Source of the DNA: Anastatus disparis
Lineage: Eukaryota > Arthropoda > Insecta > Hymenoptera > Eupelmidae
Reading direction: 5' to 3'
Assembly (NCBI GenBank): GCA_017163975.1
Contig: JAFFSR010000004.1
Location: 9,300,001-9,364,000 of the forward strand
Length of the DNA: 64,000 bases
Part shown: positions 35,140 to 47,160 of the stretch, one piece after another
Layout of the letters: every line of letters begins with the position of its first letter
How positions within the stretch are numbered: position 1 is the first letter of the stretch
Translations under genes and position numbers: made by a program
Notes under the pieces: model-generated
What the model saw: only the letters and a program-made list of their open reading frames with translations
Database searches by the model: none
What the model was told of the DNA's origin: nothing

Positions 35140-35554
35140 ATATTATATTCTCTCTATGCTATTGAAAGTATATCACTGCTGTCGTCGCTGTCATCGTCAG
35201 AAATGTGCCCCTCATTTTTGGACTTACATTACAGCGTTGAATTTAGAATCCTTTTACTACTAGACTGAAATTTGATAAAACGTTTATAAATCAATTACTG
35301 ACTTTATTCTTTATTTAATATTATAGCCTTCATAACACACAATATTTAATTATTAATTCTGTCCTGGTATAAAGCTAGGACTTCACAGATGATTAGATTC
35401 ATTAAAAGATCATTAAAGATTTACCTCAAGAAAACTTTTGAATAATTAATGTTATTTAGTATTTTAAATAAAAGTTATTAAAAAAATTGCAAATTCTTGA
35501 ATATTTTTTTAAAGTTATAAAAGCAAGATGGGGGTTGGCGCGCTTGCCCCCTAG
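35140..35554 (+). repeat. Probable non-autonomous Helitron end with an LTR fragment
   Basis: The right end reads GGGGGTTGGCGCGCTTGCCCC then CTAG followed by T (35530-35555): a G/C hairpin with CTAG-T, the Helitron 3' signature. The left extent is uncertain. Within it, 35299-35392 ends in 'gtcctggtataaagctagga' and 'cttcaca', matching the 3' end of the solo LTR at 53616-55526. Confidence 0.4.
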
Positions 35555-35555
35555 T

Positions 35556-36600
35556 ATTAATTAAAAGTCAGGTAAATTCGCCAAAAATAGCGTAGACGTA
35601 TATTAGTAACTAACAAATATAAATCATAAATATTAAATCGCACAGTGAGTGAGAAGCTGACTTGTTCCAACTACACGTGGAAATAGAATATTTAAAAAAT
35701 TTTTTTTTTTAAATAAGGCAATTATGGGATTGGTGAGATTAAGAAATGTGTAACCAAATCATTGGATCTGTTCATCTACTTGGGCACAAATCGAGACCTT
35801 GCCAATTAACTGTGATTGAATGCCTTGTAATAGTAACTATCTTTTGGTGAATGTATTGAAATGCACGTGCAGACTGGGGGGAGTTTACGAGAATTATCTC
35901 TCTCAGAAAAATTTGAAACATTTGTGAAGTTAACCTAAAAAAAAAACTGCGTAAAAGATAAAAAATACATATACACATATGTATACATGTATAAAATCAT
36001 AGTTGACGAAAAAAAAGAAAAAAAAAAGTATAACTCCATTATGCGGGAATTCGCGAGTAAAATCACGGTAACGCGTGAAAGATTCGAGAAACCGTTGGAA
36101 AAATAAAACCGACGTTACGGTTAAATTCAAAGTTGAATAGAGGTGATTACAGGTTAAGTGTTGAGAAAGTAAATAAAGTCGTGTAAGATATAAATCGCGA
36201 ACGAACAAAACATTTTAACATAACATCGAAAAGAATGGCAAAGTGAATTTTGCTGACATGTTTGGGCTGATGTATAACCTCTGAGGGAATATATCTACTT
36301 ATTACATTTGTGTATCTTCTAGATGTTCTCGAGGGGGCATGCGGAGGTCACGCATGTCAGTAAAGCGCGAATATAAAACAAGACAATATTAATTAATGTA
36401 ATATTCATGTATAGCGTAAACAATACGAATAAACAATAATTTTAAAGTTTCAGTTGTAATTGTAATTGTTAACGGCGTAATTTTATTTTTATTTTAATTT
36501 TCATATAGGCCCTATACACTTGTTGCGATTGACCTTGAACGCTAATTTTAAACAATAACGAAATTTTTGGATTAGAAGCTTTACGATGAATGTTAGACGT
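35556..36600. other. AT-rich stretch, no gene recognised
   Basis: Possibly includes LTR-like sequence of the decayed gypsy element (36240-36520 has a GC-rich 'gagggggcatgcggaggtca' segment and AATAAA), but no boundaries or repeat partner could be found. Confidence 0.3.
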
Positions 36601-36649
36601 TGTTAGAAGTTTTTTATTCGGATTTTCAGCGTGTAAGTTGTGGTTTATG

Positions 36650-36692
36650 ATACCGATGTTTCCTGAACATTACAGTTCATTTCATCAGGGTG
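36650..36692 (-). ncRNA. Hammerhead-like motif of a Penelope element
   Basis: On the minus strand CCTGATGAAATGAACTGTAA then TGTTCAGGAAACATCGGT contains the hammerhead core elements CTGATGA and GAAAC around a TGAAC/GTTCA stem. Penelope-like elements are known to carry hammerhead motifs. Extra unpaired bases beside the core make self-cleavage doubtful. Confidence 0.4.
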
Positions 36693-36799
36693 AGCCTGAA
36701 TCTGATGGTTCAGACTGTCTGATCACTAGAACACTGATAGTCACTGATGATCACTGAACCTCTAATAAAACACTGCCTTATTAAAACGTATTTTTTATG

Positions 36800-37092
36800 C
36801 AACCAACAGTTTTACGAACAAATAACAGGAACAGCAATTATCACCAATCATTGCCAATTTATTAATGGAACATTTTGAAACTCAAGCTCTAAACACAACT
36901 CCTAAAAAACTTTCACTTTGGCTAAGGTACATCGATGATACCTCTGTTATCTGGCCACACGGTCAAAGTGAACTCTACAAATTCCTAGAACACTTAAATC
37001 AACAAAATCCTAATATTAAAATCACTATGGAAATAGAACAAAATAATAAACTTCATTTCCTTGATGTTTTAGTCTACAGGACACCCGACAAG
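36800..37092 (+). pseudogene. Penelope-like reverse transcriptase fragment
   Basis: The readable part runs from SPIIANLLMEHFE through LWLRYIDDTSVIWPHG (catalytic IDD box) to IEQNNKLHFLDVLVYRT, typical of Penelope-like RTs. Just upstream, NQQFYEQITGTA lies in another frame, and the MGSPL-type segment between them is missing. Downstream homology ends at about 37092. No GIY-YIG domain was seen. Dead fragment. Confidence 0.85.
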
Positions 37093-37319
37093 AATCAAAT
37101 ATTAGAAATGAAAAGAAGTTACGAGACGGAATTAGGAGTTCTAATTAAAATAATAAAGTCGCTAGAGATAAACCGAAATAACCCAGACGCGAGAGCAGGA
37201 GCACAAGATGTGCGCAATCGCGAAACAATACCGACATGCGTAGGTAGTATACGCGTTATGATAATTTCGATAACACGCAATGGTAGAATCGGAACGAACA
37301 ACAGGGTAATGTGGTAGTA

Positions 37320-37930
37320 TCAAATAATTTTGTACAGGCCCGACAAATCAATTTTCCCTTCTGGAAACACGACCAGGAAACATGGTTCGATTTATTCAAA
37401 ACACAAACTAAGTTGCAAAATGTCACGAAAGCGTGGCGCTCGTGTTACTTATAAATAATTTAGATAGAGAAGTAAATCACGAAACATCGAATTTAATAAA
37501 AACATTGAAACCGGGAAACAGATATAATGGTTCAAAAAAATAGCTTATAGACACGTACGGTCAGTCCCAGGAGGAGAGGTTTAATAAGTTGTTCAGAAAA
37601 TGCCAGACGCAGAGAGAAAAACCGTCCACATTTTTAAGATGCTTGACGTGACCGTTAAAAATATAAAAAGAGAAATTATTTTAAAGGCGTGGAAATATAA
37701 CCTTCCGCCGAAAATTAAATCGCATCTTGTTGGAGAAATAAATTTCTTTAGAACGAAGAAACTGTGGTAAAAAACACATATGAAGTATATAAGAACAAGT
37801 GCGAGGAAGATGTCGGTAAAACATTTAGCATTAATATGATAAATCATAATATGGTAAATAGAATAGAATATGATAAGCCGCACGTAGGTAATGTAGAGAT
37901 CGATGCACACATCGAAACTATTGTTAAAGA
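37320..37930 (+). pseudogene. Gypsy gag remnant
   Basis: Broken frames with INFPFWKHDQETWFDLFKTQ at about 37340-37400 and QEERFNKLFRKCQTQREKPS near 37570-37630, resembling the gag N-terminal and capsid of insect gypsy elements. Many stops. It is interrupted by the CACTGAG element at 37931. Confidence 0.6.
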
Positions 37931-38219
37931 CACTGAGAAAAAAAACAGCCGTAGTCACTGGAATCTCCAATCGTTCTGTCTTTAATACTCAAGTAGTAGG
38001 ACTTAAGAAGCGCTAACTTACTGCCAGAAGTTGCAATAGCTGGAGTCTTTGATAAAAATTGCCTTAGCACTCAAGTAGGGAGACTCAAGCAGTCTCTGCT
38101 TGAGTCATCAAGAAGTAAGTAGAGAATCCAGTTATGCTAACCGTACTTCCTTCTAATAGTGAGATAAGTGTTTTGAAATTTTGAGGTTATAAACTTCGTA
38201 TATACAAGAGCTCTACACG

Positions 38220-38222
<3 letters not shown>

Positions 38223-38305
<83 letters not shown>

Positions 38306-38306
38306 C
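38223..38306. repeat. (CA)n then (TA)n microsatellite
   Basis: About 34 CA units followed by about 8 TA units. Confidence 0.95.
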
Positions 38307-38384
38307 AATCGTATATAAATATTTAGACTTATCATAAAAATTGTCTGATTGCTGTACGTATAAAGATGTATTAAGTTTATTAAA

Positions 38385-38405
38385 AATGAATAAATAAATA
38401 AATAA

Positions 38406-38453
<48 letters not shown>
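38385..38453. repeat. (AAAT)n and (TA)n microsatellite
   Basis: Short AAAT run leading into about 22 TA units. Confidence 0.95.
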
Positions 38454-38456
<3 letters not shown>

Positions 38457-39429
38457 AAAATTTGCTGATGTCATGGAAGCTAGAACTTATTTTTATTGAA
38501 CGTTTTGAAAGTTTTACGCATAACCTATAAACCTAATTCTTATCTCTTATTTTTAAAATACGTTGTAAAAACGTATATAATTATGGTTTTACGTACAAGA
38601 AATTCAAAAATTAAAACCTATTTTTTATTTATATTTATTGAAAGAATGTAAGAGATAAAAATTAGATTTATAAAAAATTTACAGTTTACACAAATTAATT
38701 TGTAAACAAACGATTTGCAAATCGTTTTCAACTTTATGTTGTGTTGCTTTATAATAACAGTTCTTGGCTTTGTCCAGTTGGTGAAATTCGAGCGGTAAAG
38801 TAGGCAGCGCTGGATTTTCAATAAGACACTGCTTGAGGCTCGGGTAAAGTTTGCTTGAGTCAACTAAAGCTCTCCTGCCCGACGCACTAAGGCCAAGATA
38901 ACTGTTTTTTTTTCTCAGTGAAGACGCTCGGTAAAGTAAGAAATGGATCTAGAAGTGGAAGATGGTCGCGATATAGTAAACATGAAAACGCGTATAGGAA
39001 CAATATAAATAGTAATAAACGTTATTTTGTATATACCCACGAAATATGGAACGAGCACGTATAGGTGTCTTAAACCATGCGATTGGATTAATTTTGAGAA
39101 AAGAAACGAATAAGTCCCACCTACGGGAAACGAGAATATACAAAGATCTAAATCGCCAGTTCGAGGTATAGAAAGAAGTAACAGCGTCAGAAAAGAAAGC
39201 AATCAAACGAAGAATAACAGAAATCATAGCAAGGATAGGGTACATTTAAACTGCCGATCGGGCTGATATAGGCGGCAACCTCGTTGGACATAGAGAGCAT
39301 ACGCCTCCACGTTATTGATAAAACAGCTGACGAAGCATTTTTAGTACATATGGGTGTGGAAGTATTATAAGTTCCAAAAAGAAAAAATAATAGAAAAAAA
39401 GCAGCGCGCGTGAAGTTATACGCAGCAAA

Positions 39430-40591
39430 TAGATACGTGCGGAATCACTTATAGGGAATTAGAGTTTAAGTTCAAAAAGAAAATCAGATGGACATTCACT
39501 GTCGCGGATGTACCATATGCGATATTAGGTGGCGACGTCATCAAGCACTGCCACTTGCTTCCAGATCTAACCCGAGGGGAGCTGGTAGACGCAGAGACTG
39601 GTGAGTTGGTCGCAGGCACCGCTAAGACAATAGCATACGTTCAGGTGTCGTTAGTTAACCCAGAGAATAGATACGCCGATATAATTAAAAAATTTCGAAA
39701 AGCTTAAAACAAAAAGACAAGTAGACGTATATCACCACATTAAGACAGTAGAACCACTAGTCACACAGAAACCATGGCGTCTGGCGCCTGATAGACTACA
39801 AACAGCTAAAAGAAAATTTGAGAGATGGTGCAAAGAAGGCGTTTGTCAACCTTCGAAAAGCCCTTGGGCTACATCTATCCATATGGTTCCCAAAAAGAAT
39901 GGTGAATGGAGGATATGTGACGATTCTAGGAGTTTGAATACGGTCACAGTACCGGATAAGTATCCGATTTCCAACCTTCCTGATTTCGCGTCGAGCTTAG
40001 AAGATAAAACTATTTTTTCCGCACTCGACTTGGAGAAAGCATTCTTGTAGATACCGATATACCCAGAAGATATATCAAAGACGACGGTGACAACTTAATT
40101 CGGACTTTACAAGTTCCTAATGATGACATTCGTATTTATAAATGCTGCCCAGACATTCCAGCGATACATAAATTAGGCAGTGGGTGACCTGGACTTTGTG
40201 TTCGCATTCGTAGATGATATCTTGGTTGCGTCTTCATCAGACGAGGAGCACCAAGAACATCTTAAGATCATCCTAGAGAGGTTAAAGAAATTCCACCTCG
40301 AATTGAATATCGAAAAATGTCAGATTAACTCATATTCTTAGACCATTTGATCGTCAAAAACGGGTTCAAACCAGATCCGTCTAAGGTCGAAGCTATAAAA
40401 GCCTTTAAGAAGTCCAAGACTAAAGACGATATGCGCCGATTCTTGGGGTTGGTAAACTTCTACAGAAAAAGCTTGCTAAAAGTCGCTGAAGTGCAGAGAT
40501 ATCTTGTTACTATGATCAAGGTCATAAAGAAGAAAGACAAACGTCGTGTGGAATAGAGTAAAGATGCAGAACGAGCCTTCAAGACTATTAA
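39430..40591 (+). pseudogene. Gypsy protease end and reverse transcriptase remnant
   Basis: Readable pieces include RWTFTVADVPYAILGGDVI (end of protease/linker), then RT pieces EPLVTQKPWRLAPDRL, CQPSKSPWATSIHMVPKKNG, the motif A region FSALDLEKAF followed by a stop, and FVFAFVDDILVASS (catalytic VDD). The segment 40347-40555 carries FLGLVNFYRK of the RT connection. Several stops and at least one frame change. Not functional. Confidence 0.8.
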
Positions 40592-40976
40592 GAGGATGCT
40601 GGATCTCTCCATCCTTTTTTACTTAAAAAATGTAGGTTTTTGGAAAAACTAGTGATTATTGATAAAAATTAAGAGTTGTCTGCAACTTGTACAGTAAAAA
40701 GCAATATTTTTTCTGATAAGAACGAGTTAATTTTAATGCTTTTTCAAGAAAAGTTTGTCATACTTAAAAAATCATAAGTTTAGCTAGAAAATATGATTTT
40801 TAAGTATGTTAAACTTTTCTTCAAAACAAAACGACAAAATTAATTCATCCTTATCGAATAAAATATTGCTTTTTACTGTACAAGTTGCGGACAGCTCTTA
40901 ATTTTTATCAATAATTACTAGTTTTTCCAAAAAAACTACATTTTTCAATTAGAAAAGGATAGAGAGATCCATCCTC
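40592..40976. mobile_element. TTAA-flanked palindromic MITE P4
   Basis: The arms start GAGGATGCTGGATCTCTCC and run at least 110 bp with near-perfect inversion. TTAA stands at 40588-40591 and 40977-40980. It splits the gypsy RNase H coding region; the reading frames on either side are colinear across the insertion. Non-coding. Confidence 0.85.
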
Positions 40977-40981
40977 TTAAA

Positions 40982-41629
40982 GAAGAATTAGTGAATATTA
41001 CGTACCTTGGGTTTCCGTCTAAGAATGCAAAAGTTAGGTTAGTTACTGGCACGTCAAATTTTGCTATGGGTGCAACGTTAAAGCAAAAAGTAGATAACTC
41101 GTGGAAACCACTAACATTTTTTTCGAAAAAATTCACGCCTGCACAATCGAGATATTCTACGTACGATCGCGAATTGATGGCCATTTATGAAGCCATTAGG
41201 TATTTTAACTACTACTTGAACGGTAGAGAATTTAAAGTATATACTGATCGTGAATCGCTGACTCATCCGTTAAATAAAGGTTTAGATAGCTGCACAGTAT
41301 TACAAGCAAGAAAGTTAGCATATATTGCAGAATTTAAAGTAAAAATCTGTTACTTACTGAGAGAAAATAATGTAGTTGCAGACGCGCTATCAAGAGTCGA
41401 CGATTTCAGATTTCCGACAATATTTTCACTAGATGAAATAGCTAGACATAAGAAGGATGATAAACAGCTACAGGAGATCATTGATAACCCGCAGCACCAA
41501 TCAAAGCTAGTAAAATTACAATATGGTGTAAAAAACACGCCATTCTATTGTGAAATCGCACAACACGTACTCAGGCCATATATACCAGAAGCGCTGAGAA
41601 ACATTATATTTAAAACCTTCCACAATTAA
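40982..41629 (+). pseudogene. Gypsy RNase H segment
   Basis: Long frame with TGTSNFAMGATL, PLTFFSKKFTPAQSRYSTYDRELMA, VYTDRESLTHPL and ENNVVADALSR. The first catalytic Asp expected in the TDASNFAMGA motif is replaced by Gly; the YDREL Glu and YTD Asp are present. The downstream linker is normal. Part of a dead pol. Confidence 0.85.
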
Positions 41630-41689
41630 GTGCGCCCATTTGCTCGGTCAACAAGTAAGATGATTAGGAAACAGTACGTGTGACCGAAC

Positions 41690-42304
41690 TTGAACAGGCA
41701 GATAACATCCTGGTGCAGAGCATGCATGAAGTGCCAAAGATCCAAAGTTACAAGGGAAAACAAGTTTATACCCATGAAGTTTAGTGAGCCAGACGCATGG
41801 TTCACTCACGTTCATGTCGACTTGGTAGGTCCGTTGTCGCTTAGCGATGGTTACAGGTATTTAGTGACCATGATCAATAGGTATACTAGGTGGCCGGAGG
41901 CGGTGCCCGTTTACGACACATCGACTCCCACTGTCGCACGCGCTTTTTATGATACGTGGGTGTCACGTTTTGGCACACCTGTTATTATCACTACGGATCA
42001 AGGCAAGCAGTTTGAGTCCAGCATGTTCCTAGAACTACTGCAACTTATAAGTTGTAAAAGGGTGCGTACAACGGCTTATCACCCTGCTGCGAAAGGTATG
42101 GTAGAGCGGTGGCACCGTGACCTTAAGGCAGCACTTATGTGTCACATGGAAGGACGCGAAAGGATCAGAGTCCTTTCCACAGTTTTATTAGGATTGAAAA
42201 TGCGCCTCAGGAAAAACACGGAGGCCAGTCTAGCTGAGTTTTTGTATGGAATGACATTAGCCATACCCGGAGATATGTGCGAGTTCAGAGACACAGATGT
42301 GTGA
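41690..42304 (+). pseudogene. Gypsy integrase segment
   Basis: Has the CRACMKCQRSK half of the zinc finger and a full DDE core: HVHVDLVGPL, ITTDQGKQFES, and HPAAKGMVERWHR. The histidine half of the finger upstream lies in broken sequence (41630-41690). Ends in a stop at 42302-42304. Confidence 0.85.
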
Positions 42305-43069
42305 GATTATGCAATATTCCTATCAGAATTTAAGGAGTATATGAGAGAGGTTAGGCCAGTGTCGGTAAGGCATAATCATGCACTGAAAGCATTTGTCTAT
42401 AAAGACTTACAAAACTGCACTCATGTGTTAGAGAGAATAAAGGCAGTGAAACCACCTCTCGTTCTACCGTACACAGGGCCATATAAGGTAATATCAAAAC
42501 ATGATGATGGCCGAAATTATGTAATAAGAAAGGGAAATAAGGATGTTACGGTGAACGTCAAAAGGCTTAAACCATCATATTTTTTAGCAAGTGAAGTAGA
42601 AGATAGTGCAGCAGAAGAGAATCAAGCACAAAATAGCAATATTGAACAATCAAATAGTAGTAATGGAGCACAAAACGAAAACAACAACCAGCAGATTAAC
42701 GATACTTACACAGTAAATGAAGGAAATACAGTAATAGTAGAAGTACAAATTCATGGTGAGACTCCACCCGAAATCACAGAGAATTATGATGCACTAGAGG
42801 AAGAAAATCACGCACAAAAGATAGTCAACGAGGAAGTACATACTAATGACGAATTATGTAATAACGAAGATGATGTACCCGGCGAAAGGTATCATGACGA
42901 CACGGGTAGCGTTAGTGATCCGTTAAACGTGACGAATAGTAGGAAAACGGTGTTAAAAAACGATAGAATAGATTTAAATTTAATACAAAATGATGATGAA
43001 TGCATAGAAAAAAATAAAAAGAAAGAGAAATTCGTCCCAAATATTCCCAAGGCGAAGGAATGTAAATAG
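42305..43069 (+). pseudogene. Gypsy integrase C-terminal (GPY/F) region and acidic tail
   Basis: The frame from 42341 carries VLPYTGPYKVISKHDDGRNY (GPY/F chromodomain-like module), then VNVKRLKPSYF, then a long Asn/Glu-rich low-complexity tail. The stop at 42302 separates it from the integrase core. No env-like frame follows. Confidence 0.75.
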
Positions 43070-43575
43070 CATTTTAATACAAGAAAATGTAAGTAAAAAT
43101 AATGAAAAATATAACGTAAATTTTAAAAAAAGTTAGATTTTGTACACCAGTTTCTCACTATAAAATAAAATGTAATTAGTTGTAAATTTATTGTAGCGAA
43201 TCTATATTAATGTATTTTATTTTGTTAATGTATAGGTGAAGCTGATTGGGCTCTCCGCTGATAGTTATATCGCTAAAGAGTTCCGTCAGCCTAAACAAGA
43301 TAAGTTTTTTTCTTTTCTTTTTCTTGACGATTTGGCCAGATGCCTAGGATATAAGATTAATCAGACTCACGACCTTACAAGGAAAGCTGAATACAGATTG
43401 ACGAGTATAAACGTAATATTGTTAATTAAAATATTAATTCAGCAATATAATTGTGAATAGAGTCTACAAATAAAAAAAGAATTATCTGGAGTAAAGAATG
43501 TAAATTGTATAAAATACGTGTGCATGAATAAATGATGATGATTTGTTAATTGTATAAGCAATATAAAAATATATA
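43070..43575. other. Downstream of the gypsy element, no gene recognised
   Basis: A/T-rich. The frame at 43236-43460 has no recognisable motif. A purine tract and LTR could not be identified. Confidence 0.35.
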
Positions 43576-44587
43576 CACTGCCGCCGAGATACTTTTGCCC
43601 CCCTTTGTCTAAAATCGACTTATCTAAAAAGTTTTATAACTCTGGAAAAAATGGTCGTAGCCTGAAAATTCCAACAGGATTCGAAAGATTGTTGAAAATT
43701 CTTTCAAAAACTATTGGTTTGATATAAAAAAACATTTTTTTCGTATCTCTTATCCTTGTTTAAAAAGAAATTTTTTTTAACTTTGTTTTGACTTTGTAAA
43801 ATAGTGTCCAATTTTAGTAGAAATCGTTACATTAATACAAAACCAAATAGGTTTTAAAGCTTATATTTCAACGATGAAAATTCAATGTCGAACGTCTAGA
43901 TTCGACCTTTTAAACCAGAGTTAAAAGATTTTATATTTAAAAATAAGGTTTTTTTCGATGTATGAATATCTCTAAATTTAAGAGGAATAGAAAAATTTGT
44001 CAGAGAGAAAAAATGTTCCTTTTTGGTCAAATAATAATAATATATAATAAAAAATTGATTTCGAAAAAAATTTTTTTTTTTTTGTTGGAATGTAATGAAA
44101 TTTTGATATCTTTAAAATATTAAACAACGTGGGTAAAAAAGGCAAAAATTTTTTCTCTCTAACAAATTTTTCTATTCCTCTTAAATTCAGAGATATTCAT
44201 ACATCGAAAAAAACCTTATTTTTAAATATAAAATCTTATAACTCTGGTTTAAAAGGTCGAATCTAGACGTTCGACATTGCATTTTCATCGTTGAAATATA
44301 AGCTTTAAAACCTATTTGGTTTTGTATTAATGTAACGATTTCTACTAAAATTGAACACTATTTTACAAAGTCAAAACAAAGTTAAAAAAAATTTCTTTTT
44401 AAACAAGGATAAGAGATACGAAAAAAATGTTTTTTTTTATAACAAACCAATAGTTTTTGAAAGAATTTTCAATAATCTTTCGAATCCCGTTGGAATTTTT
44501 AGGCTACGACCATTTTTTCCAGAGTTATAAAACTTTTTAGATAAGTCGATTTTAGACGAAGGGGGCAAAAGTATCTCGGCGGCAGTG
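43576..44587. mobile_element. 1-kb nearly perfect palindromic element with CACTGCCG ends and TA duplication
   Basis: Starts CACTGCCGCCGAGATACTTT and ends with its complement. TA stands at 43574-43575 and 44588-44589. The arms (about 43576-44012 and 44150-44587) are nearly identical over about 435 bp, with a 140-bp centre and only scattered mismatches. It shares the CACTGCCG tip and TA target with L1 at 8898-14616, so the two are probably moved by related Tc1/mariner-type transposases. Non-coding. Confidence 0.88.
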
Positions 44588-44826
44588 TATATGTATGGGT
44601 GATAGTAACTCATAAAAAGTTACGTAAGTAGATAAATTTACGTGAGTATAAAGTATATGAGAAATTACGCGAGTGTGTGAATAATCGCATATAAAAAACC
44701 ATAAAAACAAAAGTAATTACGTGAGTAATTATATAAGTACATAATATCGCGCAAAAATATTAATGTGATAGCGTAAAGTATCTTATTGATGTAAAAATAT
44801 ACAGAATATATAAAAAAGAAAACTTC

Positions 44827-44887
44827 TTTCACCTTTACTTCATCTCTTCAACCTATCTAAAGCTTCTCCGTAGTCCAAGTAACTACA
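44827..44887 (+). repeat. 3' fragment of the BEL-like LTR
   Basis: 'cacctttacttcatctc', 'aaagcttctccgtagtccaa' and 'gtaacta' match the end of the LTR at 21669-22009 with a few differences. No primer-binding site follows. Confidence 0.65.
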
Positions 44888-46008
44888 CCATGTTTCATAG
44901 TTGGCATCAATGCTAATATATAGTTTGGCACGAGATTTTCGAGCTTCAAGTTAGTTTTAGATAAACTGATTGATAATAAAATTATTTGATACACAAATGT
45001 ATATTTGTTCGATAGATTTAGTAAACGATACGTTAATTTTTTTTTTTAGTAGTCTGGATTGAGTCCAAAACTAATGTCATACTTAAAATTGCCAATTCTC
45101 AAGAGTTACGCCAGAAAGGATTACACTTTTGGCACAATATTATGCAGAATCATTTTTATTGGGTCCCTGAACTTGCATATGTATACATGCTTGTTGTTTG
45201 TAATACAGGAATTGTTTCTCTTTCTTTTTGCTGCTGCCTTTTTGTTAGTTTAACTGCATATCTGGAAGATTTTCAATATTAAAAATTTTCATACTGGAAA
45301 ATAAATTTTAACGAAATAAGAAAAAGTTTGAAATTCTGTGTATTACTAAAAATTCTTTTTTTCAATATAATTAAAATAAAAATAAAAATAAAAATAAAAT
45401 TCAATTAATAAATGAATATTTGCTCGATATTTTTTCCTATAGTATATTGAATATCAATGTTTTCTTAATAAAACGCATGTAAATTTTTCTGTATAAAGTT
45501 TATTTAAAGCTTGAAATATAAATAAAACATACCGGTGACACTTATTTATTTAGCCTCATTATTTTCATACTCAAGATTGCTTACACTATTGTAAACAACT
45601 TGACTGTCTTTTTAAATTTATGCTCTATTTACTTAGTATCTGCACTTGTTGTAATATTGTGAAATACTTGAAACAAAATTGTCGAGCATGAATGTTTTTT
45701 AAATTTAACAACATTGAAAGTGGACCATTTTTTAAGTATTACGTTTAAATTCACTTTAAAATATAATTTTGTAAATTTCATCGAAATTTTATATTGTTGA
45801 TTTTTTAAATAAATTTTGTTATTTTAAATAAAAGTAATAACCCAACAGCACGGTTGAAGCTTTCAAAAGGTATATATTAAGCAATAATTCAATAATTGTA
45901 AAGATATATGTTTATCGATAGCAATTCAATATCTTTTTTTCATTGCTCCCATCCTGACGTTTGTTTTAATCTGAAAAACGTCGACTTAAAATAAACATTT
46001 TGGTATTC
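44888..46008. other. AT-rich stretch, no gene recognised
   Basis: Only uninformative short frames (for example 45059-45253). No repeats recognised. Confidence 0.4.
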
Positions 46009-46021
46009 AAATTTTCTAGTT

Positions 46022-46387
46022 TTTTTTTTTTTATTTTTTTTTAAAAGATTAATATATAAAGGATATTGTCCTCTATATGATTAACCTTTTATATATGGTG
46101 AAGTCGAGGAAGTCCCCCGCCCGGCATCTGTTTAACACATTACATCAGGCTAGGACTGTCAGACCCACCATACCGAAAACTTTGACTACCGATGGATGGT
46201 CAGCCACTTTTGTAACCAACAATCAACCGATACCCAATGAGGTCGGATTTTTTAAAGAGTCGTGATATAAATGGCACATACACTTATTTTCTTTCGAAAA
46301 AAAAGTTAGAGGTACCTGGCCAGGATTGGAACCCATGCCCTCCGCGTTGAAGGCAAGAGCTCTATCCATTACGCCACCGCGCTCACT
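46022..46387 (-). mobile_element. tRNA-derived SINE with 13-bp duplications
   Basis: On the minus strand it begins 'gtgagcgcggtggcg'. The A box is TGGCGTAATGGATAGAGC and the B box GGGTTCCAATCC. A body of about 270 bp follows, then an A-rich tail (the T-run at 46022-46043 on the plus strand). The exact direct repeat AAATTTTCTAGTT stands at 46009-46021 and 46388-46400. The small frame at 46077-46265 is part of the body and not a gene. Confidence 0.9.
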
Positions 46388-46400
46388 AAATTTTCTAGTT

Positions 46401-47160
46401 TGTGACGCATGAATTCAATAGTTTAAACATTTGCTAACGCATGATTAATATTTGTTTTAACTTTGATTTAATAAAATATGAAAATTTAATAATAGCAATA
46501 ATAATGAGAAAATAATTAAATTTAAACAAAAATTCTTCAAAAGTAAATTTAAACACTTGAACATAAAATTAGGTAAGCTACTAAAATAACAATTATACAA
46601 TATTCAAATATCAAGTAAGTGCTTTCAACCATGTGCAATTTTAAAAATTTATTTGCTACAGTGCACAGCATGATTACAAATTGAATGGTTACGTTATTAA
46701 ATTTATAATCAGATGTGTGGTCATAGATATAATAATGCCGGAATTAACATCTTCTATATAGTTCATTACAATGGAAAATCGAATTTAAAATCACTTGAGT
46801 GCTTTTATCTTCAGAATCAAATATTACTATTTCATTTGTCATTTTATAATATTTATGACCTATTTTAAAGATTATTAGTAATTTTTTAAGTAAATTATAA
46901 AAATTTATAAATATATTGTGTAAAGAAAAATATAATATTATATGCAGTGATTCTTTGATTTTTCTATTTTCACATTTCAAAGAATTAAAGTACTCATAAT
47001 GCAACAGATTTTTAAAATAAAAAAATTTTTAATTTTATTATTTAATTGAACATGATAGAAACAACAGTATCTTAGATTTTACAATAAAAATTGGTTATTT
47101 CATAGTAATCTCACCTTAAAATTATCAATTTCTAAGCGTATCTTCTTTCTATTATTATAA
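46401..47160. other. AT-rich stretch, no gene recognised
   Basis: The frame at 46744-47004 (minus) has no recognisable motif. Confidence 0.4.

Larger units (their letters stand above)
37931..38920. mobile_element. DNA element with CACTGAGAAAAAA ends and 4-bp AAGA duplication
   Basis: The ends CACTGAGAAAAAAAACAG and the complement at 38903-38920 are inverted. AAGA stands at 37927-37930 and 38921-38924. The interior has (CA)n and (TA)n microsatellites and short inverted 'acttgagtc'-type motifs. It interrupts the gypsy gag region. Superfamily unclear. Confidence 0.7.
37320..43069 (+). mobile_element. Decayed Ty3/gypsy retrotransposon with two nested MITEs
   Basis: Order of recognisable parts: gag (37320-37930, resuming 38925-39250), protease end (about 39430-39660), RT (39730-40555), RNase H (40982-41629), integrase (41690-42304) and integrase C-terminal region (42305-43069). 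Stops and frameshifts occur in nearly every part. The order RT-RNase H-integrase is gypsy type. No LTR pair was identified. Insertions are at 37931-38920 and 40592-40976. Confidence 0.8.

Noticed and set aside
38223..38453. CRISPR-like or regulatory tandem array
   Set aside because: Plain CA/TA/AAAT microsatellites inside a transposon.
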